Shown: positions 52,553-64,000 of the stretch, one piece after another
How positions within the stretch are numbered: position 1 is the stretch's first letter
Layout of the letters: each line of letters opens with the position of its first letter
NCBI RefSeq assembly: GCF_043641665.1
Contig: NC_092181.1
Coordinates: 17,459,463 to 17,523,462 of the forward strand
Length of the DNA stretch: 64,000 nucleotides
Direction: 5' to 3'
DNA from: Enoplosus armatus
Lineage: Eukaryota > Chordata > Actinopteri > Centrarchiformes > Enoplosidae
The notes under the pieces: generated by a model
The model's input: only the letters and a program-made list of their open reading frames with translations
What the model was told of the DNA's origin: nothing
Database searches by the model: none
Translations under genes and position numbers: made by a program

Positions 52553-55500
52553 GCTCCAATGATAAGCGCACCAACGAACTGTTGCAAGCTTGCTTAAACT
52601 CAAACTAAGAGTGCACTCAGGTTTACACAGACTAAAGACTTAAAAAAGATGGTTTGTTTTGTGTTTATTCTTTTCATATTGGGTTTTCCTGTGGAATTCC
52701 TGCATTCAGTTAATACAAGTTTTGAAACTGAGATACTGTGTTTGTGTTGTCATTTCACTGTATATGCTGTGCCACAGAACAGACTTATTCATATTTCCAC
52801 AGTAATATTATTTGGGTTTATTAAAAATCAGAGTTGTTCCCTGAGCCTCTCATTAGTTTCTAGAGAGTGTGAGAATCATAGATTACCCTAGACAAGGTTA
52901 TTTTACAATGGGATGTCTCTTTCACCATTTTACCAAGTATTGGGTGTTTAAAGGGGACTAATACTTTAATGAGCATCACATAAAGTGTTCCTCTTATTAC
53001 GAGCCTATGGTGAAAGGGTTTCACATATATTTTTGTTTGCTGCACTTTTTAAAGTAAACCAATAACCCCTGTATTGATAGTTTGTGTTATATCCATGGAG
53101 ACAAAATGTACGTCAGTGGCCTAAATGTAAAACACACTTGTTGATCCAGGTGAGGCAATAAATCTTGACTTTTCTTGTGTCACAGCTGTGACATCAGAGC
53201 CCCCGCTGGCATCTAAATACAACAACTGGGCCTTAATGTAGGTTCTTTAGAAACCACCGAGAGCAGCTGGGGGCAAACCAGTATCTGCCAGTCTCGCTGC
53301 ATCCATGGCAACCGAGTAAACACAACAGCAAACTGTCAGGTTAAACTTAAGCCTCGCCCCGGGTGATGTTTCAGTGTCACCAGTAAGTGAACCTTGCACG
53401 CAGGCAGATGCCAAATGTGTACTTCTGTTGGTATAAATCTGTTCGATTCCCTTTGACCCTTGTCATTTCGTTTTTTTTTGTGATTTTAGTGGTGAAACTT
53501 TATCAGTATCAAACTGCAGACAACCACAATAATCAGATCAGGGATATAGAGGGAAATAAAATGCAAATATGGTCAACACAGAATATAATAGGATAAAAAT
53601 ATGTACTATCTATCAATCTATCAAATAGTCAAAGTATACAAAAAGTGTTTGAGGAAGAATATCATCCAGTGCATGAGTAATGTGGGACACATGAATGATT
53701 GGACACAAGGTTGTTCCTCATTTTAAAAATATACTGATGTCATAGCAGCCAGACTTTTAGCTTTACTTAATTACATTTTGGTGAATTTAAATAATTAATT
53801 TACTATTTTGGTACCTTTTTCTAATAAAGCACCATTTATAATTGGCTTATAGTTTGCAACTATAATGGCGTCATTAATTATTGATAGATAATTTATTAAC
53901 ACTTCAAAGATCAATCATAAGTCATTGACAAGAACACCTTTTGGGTTTCCTTTATCTTTTAGCTTTAGCTATTTTTCCGCAATATGTCATCCCAAAAGCG
54001 TTCGTATCAGTGGCTTATAACTGATCTTTGAAGTATTAATACTATTAATTAATGTTTTTTAATAATTAATAAAGCCTTAGTTGCAACTTATAAACCCTTA
54101 CAAAGAGTGTCTCATTAGAAAGTATACCTCTTTTTACTATTCCGTCATCCCTGTACCTGGATGATAGCTGTAACTCAAACAAACAAAAAGTGATTAGATT
54201 ACATATTTATTTTTTAATTTCTCTAAAAAAAAAAGAGTTCATCTGGGGTTTTTTGAGTGGTCACTTTAAATACAGACAAATTCATGGACACAAAGATGTT
54301 AAGTAGCTTGCATTTTTAATTTATTGCAAACAAATGTAGGCTTTTCAGTCTACGTTACACTCATTCATCATATTCATTACTTTCAAGCTGTGCAAACACA
54401 GCACTCACCTCTCCTTTCAAAGTATATCTCTGCTGTCATCCTGACCTCTGTCTTTTTCTAGGGCAGCCACACAACACAGTTTACATCAGGCATAAAACAT
54501 ATACAATGCCACTGTATAACTGCATGGCCGTTAAGGCATTTCATTCAAATATGTGCCATCTTTCTTTGAACATTCATAAACACACTTTTCTCACACCATC
54601 TCACTTACGGTTATCCCTCTTTCTTCATACAAAAACAAGCTTTGATACAGTAAATTTCCAATATTTAACCTCAGATTCAGCAGGTTTGTTGGAGGACATC
54701 TGGAAGAATGTTTTAAACAAATTATATTATCTATGTCACAGTGCATCTTAGGGCAAAATTCACCAGAATTTAATTTTACAATTAACAAGTCCATATGGTG
54801 CCCCTGCTATCATCAATGTTTGCAGCCATTCATTGCTGTCAGTGTCGGTGACAAAATACTGACAATCCAAGTGCATTAAGTACATTATTATTCACAGATA
54901 AAGGTCATACGAGAAACTAATAAAAATGCATGTGGGAGAAAGGTTTTTTTTATCAGTTTTATGTTTATGACAACATTAGAATAGCTGGTTTACTGGAGCT
55001 TAAAAACTATAATATATATCTTATTTATCTTCAGAGGGTTTCAAAATGATATGTAAATGTGCTTTAATGAATCATCATGAAATTAGTGAAATATGTGTTC
55101 TACCATCTTCCACTTTTGGACAACTTGCTGATCAAACACATACTTTTAAAACTCTCTGGCAGGAGGTAGTATATCATATCTCTCAATCTGGACTTGTTCA
55201 TAGTTCCTAACAAATGTTTCTTTGGTTATTTTATTTTTTAAATCATTTCTATACAACTGATTTATAATCTCTAAATAAATAACTTTGTTTAACTTGCATT
55301 GCTCTCAACTGCCTATAATTTAGAATTATAATTAAAATACTCTCATTAAGAAGTACAATGTGTTATGAATTAAATGTACAAATTTAAGTCACATTTCACC
55401 TCAAAATGCTTTAAATGTTCTAACATCAGGTTAAACCATGTCCAATCTACTGCACAGTCAACAAGTCTTCCAAATCACTGCATGCATTCATATCACTTAT

Positions 55501-56640
55501 AATGAAATCGACTCATAGGGCAATTTATATAAAGTCTGTCATCACAGAGCCATAATAACGTGTATTTTACAGATAAAGGTACATAGACTGACCTGCAGCT
55601 CCAAATACCTTTAATATGTGTTTAGTTTTGAAACATGCTAAAATTAGCAATCAACAGTTTGTATTAATTCTACACAATGACCTATGATGCCCCCACTGCA
55701 TATTCAAAAGGAAACAGAAAAAAGAAAATAACCTCAGAGCTTCACTGTACAGAAAGAAATAATACAAATATATTTGATTCTAGTGTGGATGTCATCAATT
55801 AATATGTAATTTTAATTCATATACATTTAAACTAAAGAGGTTGGAAGGCATTTAAACAAGAGAAACTGACATTGCTGTGTGTGAAGTGTAAAGACACACC
55901 CAACATGTGCAGTCTGTACGCTCCTGTCTACAGTGAAGTAACATGACTCTTTGTTGTACGCTCACAGATTGCTGAAATGCCATACAGTACATGACACACA
56001 GACACGTTCAGATGCACCAACTCCCATCTCGTTACACAAAAATGTAAAATAAACCAACACGAATAGAGGAAGTTATCCCCTAAATGTCTCAGCTGGCTCT
56101 GACTCATTAGGCCCAACACTACTTAGGAAATACTGACCTAAGTACACAGTTAAACCAGAGTCCCAGCTCCATCTGAGCAACACACTGGGTGTGTTTCTCT
56201 TTTCTTTGTACTGTAACATGCAAGGAGCGTGCTTTTAAAATATAAACATACACCACTTCATACAGAATATCAATTGTGCAGGTATTAGCAGCATTTTGTG
56301 AGTCATGACACAGAGGTTACACATACTTCAAGTAGAACATGAGCCACCGACAAAAGATATGGAAATGTTATTGTGAACGTGGAAAGTTAATGTTGGAGAG
56401 TAGTAATATGATACATAGTAATGTCAGATATTTATCATTTACTTGGGATTCCTTTAGAATATATTATGAATTTGAAATACAATCATTTTAAATCCTCCAC
56501 TGATTGAACTTTCTGTAAAACAAAATTTTTTCAGTGCAGACAAATGGTCCCTGTCCTCAGAAAACTGTGAAAATACACATTATAAGTTGTATGTAATTAT
56601 CTTATTGTGTGACGCAAGACTATGTAACTTTTGATTAACA
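52553..56640. other. Gene-free region with a foldback MITE
   Basis: AT-rich, no supported gene. It contains the foldback at 53812-54135 and, at 53185-53350, a less AT-rich patch with CAGCTG E-boxes, CTAAATAC and CCATGGCAACC that might be regulatory. The remainder (54300-56600) is AT-rich without recognised repeats. Confidence 0.5.
53812..54135. repeat. Foldback MITE
   Basis: Imperfect inverted arms. The left has CTTATAGTTTGCAACT and ACTTCAAAGATCAATCATAA. The right has TTATAACTGATCTTTGAAGT and AGTTGCAACTTATAAAC. The ends GGTACCTTTTTCTAATAAAG and CATTAGAAAGTATACC also pair. Confidence 0.7.
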
Positions 56641-56689
56641 GCGGCCCCTGTGGCCGCAAGCAGCAAATACAGGATAATGGCATAATGTA

Positions 56690-58400
56690 AGAGTGCTCTG
56701 TTAATTGTTTTACAGAGGTATATCCACCATGTATTCCCAGGCCAGTTGGGATATGTAATCCCTCAAGCGTATTCTGGGTTTGCCCCGTGGTCTCCTCCCA
56801 GTTAGATGTATCTGGAGTACCTCCACAGGTAGGCATCCAGGAGACATCCAAATCAATTGCTCAAACCACCTCGACTTACTCCTCGCAAAGAGCAGCGGTC
56901 CCATTCAGATGTCTGAGCTCATCACTCTCACTAAGGGTGCACCACTCTATGAAGGAAACTCATTTTGCTTGTGTCTACAGTCTCATTCAGTCAGACTATA
57001 GTTGAGGGTTGGAGCATAGATCAACTGGTAAATTGAGGGTGTGGCCATCAGGCTCAGTTATTTCTTCACCACAACAGTCCGGTACAGCGTCCACGTTACT
57101 GCTGTCGTGTCACCAATCCACTTGTCAATCTCTAACTCCATTTTACCCTCACTTTATCCACCATTGAACCATGGCGTCAGACTTGACAGTGCTGGCCGCA
57201 AACCATCCCAGTACACACTGGAAGTCATGATCTGATAAAGCCAGCAGAACCACATCATCGGCAAAAAGCAGAGATGCAGTCCTGAGGCCACCATACTGGA
57301 CCCTCTGCTTTGCCTAGAAATCTAACCATGAAAATCACAAAACTGAATTGGTGACAATGCATAAACCAACGCCCACTGAGAACACACTTGACTTTCTGCT
57401 GAGAATGTGGACACAGCTCTTAAAGCAGTTATACAAGGACTGTATGACTCTTAAAAATGGCCACGGTACCCCATTCTCCTGCTGTATCCGACACAGGATA
57501 CAGCACCCCAGGGAAAGCGGTCACAAGCCTTCTCCAAATCCATAAAACACAAGTAGACTGGATGGGCAGACTTCCATGACCCCCTCAGTATCCTTGCAAT
57601 GTTAAAGAGGTGGTCAACAGTTCCATGACCAGGACAAAATCTGCATTGCTGGTCCTGGAACAAAGGATTGACAATCAGTCGGAGCCTCCTTTCCAGTACC
57701 CTGGTACACGTTTTCCCAGAAAGGTTGAGCAATGTGATATCTTAATAGTTGGAGCACACCCTCTGGTCCATCTTTTTAAAAATGGGAACCACCATCCTAG
57801 TCTGCCAGTCCCCAGGCAATGTCCCTGACCCTTGAGGTTCAATCAAGACAGCCCCAAAATGTCCAGAGCCTTCAGCATCTCAGGGCAAATCTCATCCACC
57901 CTCAGCGCCTTGCCACTGTGGAGCTTTTTGATTTCCGACAAGGCTTCCAGCTCTGCCTCCTCTATGGAGGGTGTGCCAGTCGGGGTTCAGGAGTTCCTCA
58001 AAGTGTTCCTTCAACTGTCTAACAATATTGTTAGTCTGGATCAGCAATTCCATGCTGAACACAGCCTACAGAGAACCTCTTTGAGGCTGACCAAAAGTCT
58101 TCCTCCATGGCCTCCTCAAATTCCTACCACACCCAAGTTTTTGCACTCTGGTCTGCTGATAACCGTCTTCTGGGCCAAACAAGCCTGAAAGGACCCCTTT
58201 GTCAGTTTGACGGCCTTCTTCACCACTAGTGTCCACCAGCAGGTTCTTTGGTTGCCACCACAACAAGCACAGGTGACCTTCTGGCCACAACTCTGAGCAG
58301 TCGCTTCTGCAATTGAGGTGTTGAACATGGCACACTCTCATTCAATCTCCCAAACTTTCCCCAGGATGCAGGAAAGATTCTTCTGGAAATGGGAGTATAC
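56690..58400 (-). mobile_element. Decayed non-LTR retrotransposon (LINE), 5'-truncated
   Basis: Minus-strand RT pieces in shifting frames. From 57732 downward: LSGKTCTRVLERRLRLIVNP, QCRFCPGHGTVDHLFNIARI and PVYLCFMDLEKACDRFPWGA. Upstream, 57880-57910 encodes VDEICPEMLKALDILG. The C-terminal end at 56904-56710 has LIWMSPGCLPVEVLQIHLTG and RRPRGKPRIRLRDYISQLAW. Many stops and frameshifts plus internal loss make it dead. The family is a common teleost LINE with a well-known RRPRGRPRTRWRDYV ending; the clade is not named because I cannot search. Boundaries are approximate. Confidence 0.88.
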
Positions 58401-59230
58401 CAATGTCTCTTAATAATGGTGGTCCATGGGGAGAACGCTGGGCTGCATTACCACGTTTTGACCACTAGGATAAACTGGCAACAAGGACTTGACATAATGT
58501 ATCCTGCTCTCTTACAAGTATATATACACAAGTGTAATGGGATGCAGAAAACCACAAACATGTCTTGATTTATCTTTGTGGTAAAATAATTGAAACGTTT
58601 ATCTGTTACATCCTAAAACGGAGTGTCAGTAGCACAATTGGGGACATAATGTCAGCAAACTGACTCAGTAATGTCAGTTACACAGTAATATATATCAAGT
58701 TTGCTAACATTAGCTAACAGTGCCATACCAAATCAAGAAAGGTGTTGTGTATTGAATTCAGCAAGATTGCGTTTTAATGCTTATGAGTTCAACTTTTCAT
58801 TTGTAAAAGGATGATTTCTGTTCAAAAATTACATAGTCTTGCTTTAAAGACATGGTCACATTAAATTCATAATAATAAAACAGTGGCTTGGCCGATAATG
58901 ACTAACTCTGAACTGTAATAGAAGACCTGCCTTGTTTCCTTTTGAATAGACATGTTGAAGGGCTCAAATAGCATTTCAGGAGTTCTAGACAGCAGCTGAA
59001 TGGAAAGTATTACAAAGCAGATTCATATAGCAATATGGCAAAGCATCAGCCAGAGGACATGGCTGAATGTGTTTACCCTACAAAGTGCTGCAATGCATAC
59101 AGATTACAGTAAGGTCTGCTGCAAGAATGAACAACACAACAGAGTGGGGATAGAAATTGTTGTTGGTTGAAGTTGTCCTGGGGAGTTGATCATAGTGAGG
59201 GTGGGGTGACGGGGTGAAAACTGCACTTAC
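58401..59230. other. Gene-free spacer
   Basis: No gene or clear repeat. A candidate minus-strand mini-exon begins just beyond it. Confidence 0.5.
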
Positions 59231-59263
59231 AGTGAATGAAGGCAGATTCTTCATTGGAGGTGT
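59231..59263 (-). other. Candidate 33-nt exon downstream of the C4orf54-like gene
   Basis: On the minus strand a 33-nt segment is bordered by a good acceptor (CTCTGCCACCTCTAG) and a consensus donor (GTAAGTGC). It is open in two frames. With the GTAAGT donor at 62919 it could be a 3'UTR exon of the C4orf54-like transcript. This is speculative; no protein similarity was recognised. Confidence 0.25.
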
Positions 59264-59560
59264 CTAGAGGTGGCAGAGAAGACAGGTGAGGACAGAAAGA
59301 AAGAAAACAGGTGTTATACTCAAGGATGCAGTGAGGTTTTAAAGGAGAAAACATTATTTAGTTCAGTTTATGATAGCAGTCGATGTAATGTAAGAAATTG
59401 TAATGCACTTTTTAGTCTGCGGTTCTGAACCAGCTGACCAGATTCAGCCAAGTCACTGCCGGGGGCACGCTACTCGATTTGTTTACGTAAGAGTGCTGGA
59501 GGTCGGCAGTGCTCTCCACCTCCTTCTCCCCGTTTAGGAAAAAGCAGAGGGGGAGGGGGC

Positions 59561-59569
59561 TATAAAAAG
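59561..59569 (+). promoter_or_regulatory. Orphan TATA-box candidate promoter
   Basis: TATAAAAAG is preceded by a G-rich GGGGGAGGGGGC run and followed by less AT-rich sequence unlike its surroundings. It looks like a core promoter with a start near 59590, but no coding gene was found downstream on the plus strand. The first ATG (59715) opens only a short frame through the CA repeat. Confidence 0.4.
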
Positions 59570-59753
59570 TTGACCCCATCTCAGCCCCACAGACTCGCTT
59601 CCAAGCTGGAGCTGCAGCAGCATCTGATCTCTCCGAGCAGCTGTCCTCTCCCTGCATCAGCACAACAAATACTTTACATTGCCTGACCTTTTCCTCCTGC
59701 ATCACTATCCCAGCCATGCCCCCGCGTCCCTCCGCCGCAAACACCCCCACCAG

Positions 59754-59754
<1 letters not shown>

Positions 59755-59789
<35 letters not shown>
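59755..59789 (+). repeat. (CA)n microsatellite
   Basis: About seventeen CA units. Confidence 0.95.
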
Positions 59790-59790
<1 letters not shown>

Positions 59791-62040
59791 ATGTGTTCCT
59801 CTTCACACCACTACTCAACCCCATGCTAGGCCCCTGCCTGCCACGCATCCAGCTGACATGTATCCCTCATGCTCATGCAGTTGTATTATTGCTCTGACAC
59901 ATGAGAATGGACTATGACTAGTTGTAAGGGTGTATATATGAGTGTATGAGAAACTGAGAATGAATTTTGCTTTTTTTTTGGAGGAGTGGGCTGCAGCATT
60001 TAACAGAGTAAAGAGAGTAGGAATTATTCTATGTGTCTGTCTTTTTGTATTTCTCTGTGTATTTCTTTCTTTCTATATTTCTGTCCTGCCTGCTTGTCCA
60101 TTTAGAAAAAACAAATTTATGCCCTCATCTCCAGCTGGATGGATTATTGCAGTTGTTGCCTGTCAGACCTTCCCAAAAATGTCCACTGGATAGCAAATAA
60201 GGAACCAGGAGAACTGATCACATTATTCTTATTCTAGAAAAATTGTACTTATATAAAGGTATACTCAATCAAACACAGTATGTCCCTTGTCTTAAGCAGT
60301 CAACTAGTAATGCCTAGAGCAAGAACCAAACAGGGCGATGCAACATTTGTAATGCTTCAGACAGATAAATAAAATAAATTATGCTTTCTGGTGCACTTGA
60401 CTGGTTTATTTTCACATTGGTGTTTCCGTCCTTGCATTAAACATGCATGCTTTTCCTACTATTACAGATCAAAATGTTTGCTGAAAAAGTGAAAAGGGCC
60501 TTTTGAGTTTGACCGGCAACTGGTGGTGGTATGGTGGAGTACTAAATGTTGTAAGTGTGTGTGAATTAATTTGTAAACATGATAATGACAACAGAATGTA
60601 GCTCGGCTTGTGACAGCTATTGAATTTTTGTTTCCAGAGCCTGAGCAACACTTGAGTTCCTGAAGTAATATTAAAAGGTATAGTACACTATAGTCATATA
60701 GTCACATACCTTTGCTGTGTCAGCAAAACATGTTTATATTTGAATAAAACTCCATTAGACTGGGACACTGAACCAAGCTTGGTAAATGTGATATATGTAA
60801 ATGTATTAGCACTGCAATTTCCTGCTCACTGAAGATAACCAACAGACCTTCGGAAGTTCTCAAACAAATCTATTCGGTTTGCGGAATATACCGATAACTA
60901 AACTGTAAACGTTCTGGAAAGAGAAACTACTGTTGTGTTTGGAACGCAAGATCTAAAAACCTGTAGCGTGCTAGACAAAGGTTTGTTCTGTTGTCATTTG
61001 TGTGAACTGAACTTTTAAGCTACATTTTTAGCTTATTATGTTCTGAGGAATTCAGCATTTATTTTGTCAAAAAGAGGCAATTATACCGCTGTTATTATTT
61101 GTTAGAAATGAATAAAAACATTACTGTAGCTTTACTGTGTCAATTTCCATCCTGTAATAATTCTTTTGTACTTCAACTGTGTACTCATTGTTAGTATAAT
61201 GATAATGAAAGACGGACTGTTCCAACTCACTCAGCCGAGGGGAGAAAGTTTCACGAAATGTCACGAACAAGGAACAAACACATTAAAGAACTGTAACGCT
61301 ATCTGAGTAATTAAAGCATTTATAACACTGATTAAGAATAACTTGATGCAAGGTGTCACTGACTGGAATAGTTTCCTGTGACACTTTCCAACCCTGAGAA
61401 TAAACCATGTAAACAAACTCGTCTCACACTATCAAAATAGCCCGACGATGTGTAATGCAGAGAAAAGGGAACTCGCAGCTCAGTGGAGTCAGGTTACCTG
61501 TCATGAAGCTATACTGCATGTCTATTAACACTGACATGCCACTGCTGAAGCAGCTGGGCTGGACTGCTGCTTTAGGAACGTTTACAACACAAAAATCATG
61601 TAAAAACTCGTATTGTTCTTCAGAACCTCGACACAGGTCCATGTGACTGTGTGAATGTTATACTGTTGTAAAGTGGGACCAAATGGTTCAGCAGCAACAA
61701 CCTCAAAATATAAAACTCCATGAATCTCACTGTCAATTTAGGGCATGGAAAATTACTATTTACTAATGATAATAACTAATAATTACATGTATATTAAATA
61801 TTATATCAATGTATACGCTCATTGCTGTAATTAAGTAGCTTTTAGTGGATATACAGCTCATGAGCACGGTCCTGTGAAAACAATGTATCTCAAAAATGTC
61901 AATTTATGATAAATTAAAAGAAACAGCCATGTTTTAGCTTCATGATAATGTTTAATCATTAACAGTTAATCCAGTGGTTTTTTTTTTTAGTTTGTTTAGC
62001 ATAAGGCAATGGGCAATTTTGTCAATTCCTTAAAAATGTC
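59790..62040. other. Gene-free region downstream of the C4orf54-like gene
   Basis: AT-rich with no supported gene or clear repeat. It may include intron or distal 3'UTR of the minus-strand gene. Confidence 0.45.
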
Positions 62041-62050
62041 ATTTATACCT

Positions 62051-62056
62051 TTTATT
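62051..62056 (-). terminator. Possible polyadenylation signal for the C4orf54-like gene
   Basis: AATAAA on the minus strand (CTAAAATAAAAGG), about 0.9 kb past the stop codon. It is one of several candidates and is only relevant if the 3'UTR is not spliced. Confidence 0.3.
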
Positions 62057-62943
62057 TTAGTTTGACTAGCTCTGGAAAAAGCTAGTAATTGGATCTTAAG
62101 TTAAGATTGTTTTGTCAAACTACTCTTTCCAAGGTCAAGAATTAGCCTTTAAATCTCAATTTGTCTTATTTCAATTCATCTCAAAACCTCAACATGACCT
62201 CACTTGGAGCTATTTTCCATTGTTATATTGTCATAGTATCGAACTCTTACACAATTTGGAAAGGCAAGAATCAAGAGTAGTTAAGAGGTACCCGTATGCT
62301 GCTATGGCACAAACAGGAGGATGTTTCATCAAAGTTTGGTTGAAAGCTGGATTGGTTTGTAGAGTGTATGAACAATGAAATACAGTCAGGGTGCTGCATC
62401 TGTTCTTTTATGGTTATAATGCAACCAACTAAGTCAGAGATCTTCAAATTAGGCTACTTTATATAGGCTAAGTTGTACATAGTTTTCCATACATGTAAAC
62501 GTGTTTTTACTTCAGACATACGAGAAATATGTTAAGAAATTTATAAACTGAGTATTTGAATTTGAATTGACAGACAAAACATGTACGTAGCACTTTTTCA
62601 GCCCTCTGAATGTGACTGAACTAAAATGAACTGCACACTTGCATTACAATGGCATACACAAGAGTTTTATGTACCGTCAGTTTAACCTTTAAGTTTTACA
62701 ATTAATGGATTCAGTAACTTAACTGTAAGCTTGTGTGTTTTAGATTATTTTACCTGGTTTCAATCAAATGTATTCAAATGTTAAACAAATGAAATCACAT
62801 TTACATTCACTTGCAGCAGTGAAGGGGACAACACTTTCTCTGGTGGGGAGTCGGTGAAGGTGTGTCCATCATTCACACAGAAGCCGCTTCTCTGAATGAA
62901 CATGTGGAATATAACTTACATGTATGATGAGACGTTTCCTTCG

Positions 62944-64000
62944 TCACCGGTGCTCCACTACAAAGCTCATTGTTGTTCCATCAAAGGAGGGTGGGGCGAT
63001 GATTCTTGGACCTTGTTGCGTTGTGATGCTGATAACTGGCTTCCTGTCTGAGCTCGCTGCGCCTCCTCTGGCGGTCACATGTCCCAAGCTCACAGGTAGC
63101 TGCAGTGGCCCTTGTGGAGCCTCACCTGTTGCGCTGTAATACGCACTCTCTGCGCCTGTTGCATTCGCTTCCGGTCTAGGGCTTCTGGCCCTTTTCAGCT
63201 TTTCTCCACCTGCATCCTCGGAGTGACACGGCGACTGTGGCAACAGCGCCTGCACCGGCAGAGTGGGCGAGGGGATGAAGCCCGGGTAGATCATGTAGGT
63301 GGGGGTGTACGCTGCTGGGCTCAGTGCCAGGGGGGACAGGGAGAGAGGCACAGGGGTGACAGGGGTGACAGGTGCCATAGGAGAATGGGGCATGGGTACA
63401 TCCACATACTGGCCTGTCTCGGGGTCAAACAGTCTCTTTGTGGTGGCCTGTATGGGAGTGTCCACCAGGTAATAATGTCCTGTTGTGGGGTCTAAAAGCA
63501 TCTTGCGCTGAGTTTGAGGGACTGTCTCTCCGGTAGAAGGTGTAGGTGACCCCGCCGGGATCGACGGAGAGAAACACAACACCTGCTGTTGTGCTTGAGG
63601 CCCCTTTGTTGCCCCAGGGTGATGGTAGATGCTTGAAGCTGGGTACTCCATGATCAACGGAGACCTTTTCTGCTCAGGCGTCTTGCAGTCCCCTATTTGG
63701 ATCTGGCTAACATTTGAACTCACCTCCCTTGAAACAGGTTCTGGATTCAGCAGTTTGATTTCATTCGTGTACCCCAGCCCCGGTATGGTTAAATAGTTCT
63801 CAGAGTCTGAGCAGGCCTGTGCGACAGAGGGATTAGGGGGAATGATTTTGACCTTTCCCTGCTCCACCTGGCTGTGTTTCGGGGGCTCTATTTTCACCGA
63901 CAGTGGAGCCACCGGGGTCTTGTGGCTTTTCATGGTCGATGATGTTTGCAGCGCAGAGCTTTGTGGAACAGGGTTACTAACTGAACTAATGCTGACACGA
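62944..64000 (-). CDS. c4orf54: C4orf54-like protein, C-terminal part (runs off the window)
   Basis: Partial large exon. The frame is open from the window edge through the ATG at 63933 (22 more codons upstream without a stop), so that Met is internal. 351 residues are visible; human C4orf54 is about 1,790. A DUF4585-type double motif, KMLLDPTTGHYYLVD followed by KRLFDPETGQYVDVPMP, lies at about 63507-63391. It is followed by a proline/threonine-rich stretch and the conserved end RIIAPPSFDGTTMSFVVEHR. The stop is TGA at 62946-62944. The related protein PROB1 shares the motif, but the position next to mttp matches human 4q23 (MTTP-C4orf54). Molecular function is poorly known; the human gene is muscle-enriched and linked to a portal vein disorder (from memory). 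A GTAAGT donor lies 24 nt after the stop. Confidence 0.85.
   Translation of the reverse strand, partial: RVSISSVSNPVPQSSALQTSSTMKSHKTPVAPLSVKIEPPKHSQVEQGKVKIIPPNPSVAQACSDSENYLTIPGLGYTNEIKLLNPEPVSREVSSNVSQIQIGDCKTPEQKRSPLIMEYPASSIYHHPGATKGPQAQQQVLCFSPSIPAGSPTPSTGETVPQTQRKMLLDPTTGHYYLVDTPIQATTKRLFDPETGQYVDVPMPHSPMAPVTPVTPVPLSLSPLALSPAAYTPTYMIYPGFIPSPTLPVQALLPQSPCHSEDAGGEKLKRARSPRPEANATGAESAYYSATGEAPQGPLQLPVSLGHVTARGGAASSDRKPVISITTQQGPRIIAPPSFDGTTMSFVVEHR

Noticed and set aside
57832..58188. 118-codon plus-strand open frame
   Set aside because: Antisense of the decayed LINE; the minus strand gives recognisable RT text.
63112..63495. 127-codon plus-strand open frame
   Set aside because: Lies antisense within the C4orf54-like exon, with cysteine/arginine-rich composition typical of a shadow of proline-rich coding sequence.

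Overview
The window is vertebrate nuclear DNA, most likely from a spiny-rayed (percomorph-type) teleost. It has split protein-coding genes with GT/AG introns, AATAAA polyadenylation signals and AT-rich introns. The introns are full of repeats that look like common fish families: tRNA-derived SINEs, hAT-like MITEs, foldback MITEs, LINE fragments and a Ty3/Gypsy remnant. Repeat family names here are from memory, not from a search. There is no bacterial-style operon, CRISPR array or phage.

Five genes are supported. On the minus strand at the left, rps6 (exons between 4497 and 115) encodes a 249-residue ribosomal protein eS6. On the plus strand, acer2 (7328-17980, 6 exons, 277 aa) encodes alkaline ceramidase 2, tspan5 (21746-30072, 8 exons, 268 aa) encodes a TspanC8 tetraspanin, and mttp (36749-48305, 18 exons, 886 aa) encodes the large subunit of microsomal triglyceride transfer protein. 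On the minus strand at the right edge is the C-terminal end of a C4orf54-like gene (64000-62944), which runs out of the window. For the first four genes every exon joins in frame with GT/AG sites and the total length matches the known family.

From memory, rps6-acer2 correspond to human 9p22 neighbours, and tspan5, mttp and C4orf54 to human 4q23. The window therefore spans a junction of two blocks that are separate in human. Two convergent CTCF-like motifs lie at that junction, between acer2 and tspan5.

The main non-coding discovery is a pair of homologous ~140-nt segments in two different rps6 introns, on the sense strand of the host gene. Each folds into an H/ACA snoRNA-like hairpin followed by an H box, the base changes between copies preserve pairing, and the first pocket is complementary to a conserved segment of large-subunit rRNA. 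No clear ACA box was found.

The ~14 kb between mttp and the C4orf54-like gene is mostly mobile-element debris. It holds a Ty3/Gypsy pol fragment whose reverse-transcriptase half is inverted relative to its RNase H-integrase half (50635-52552), a foldback MITE, a decayed LINE (about 56690-58400), and an orphan TATA-containing candidate promoter near 59561.
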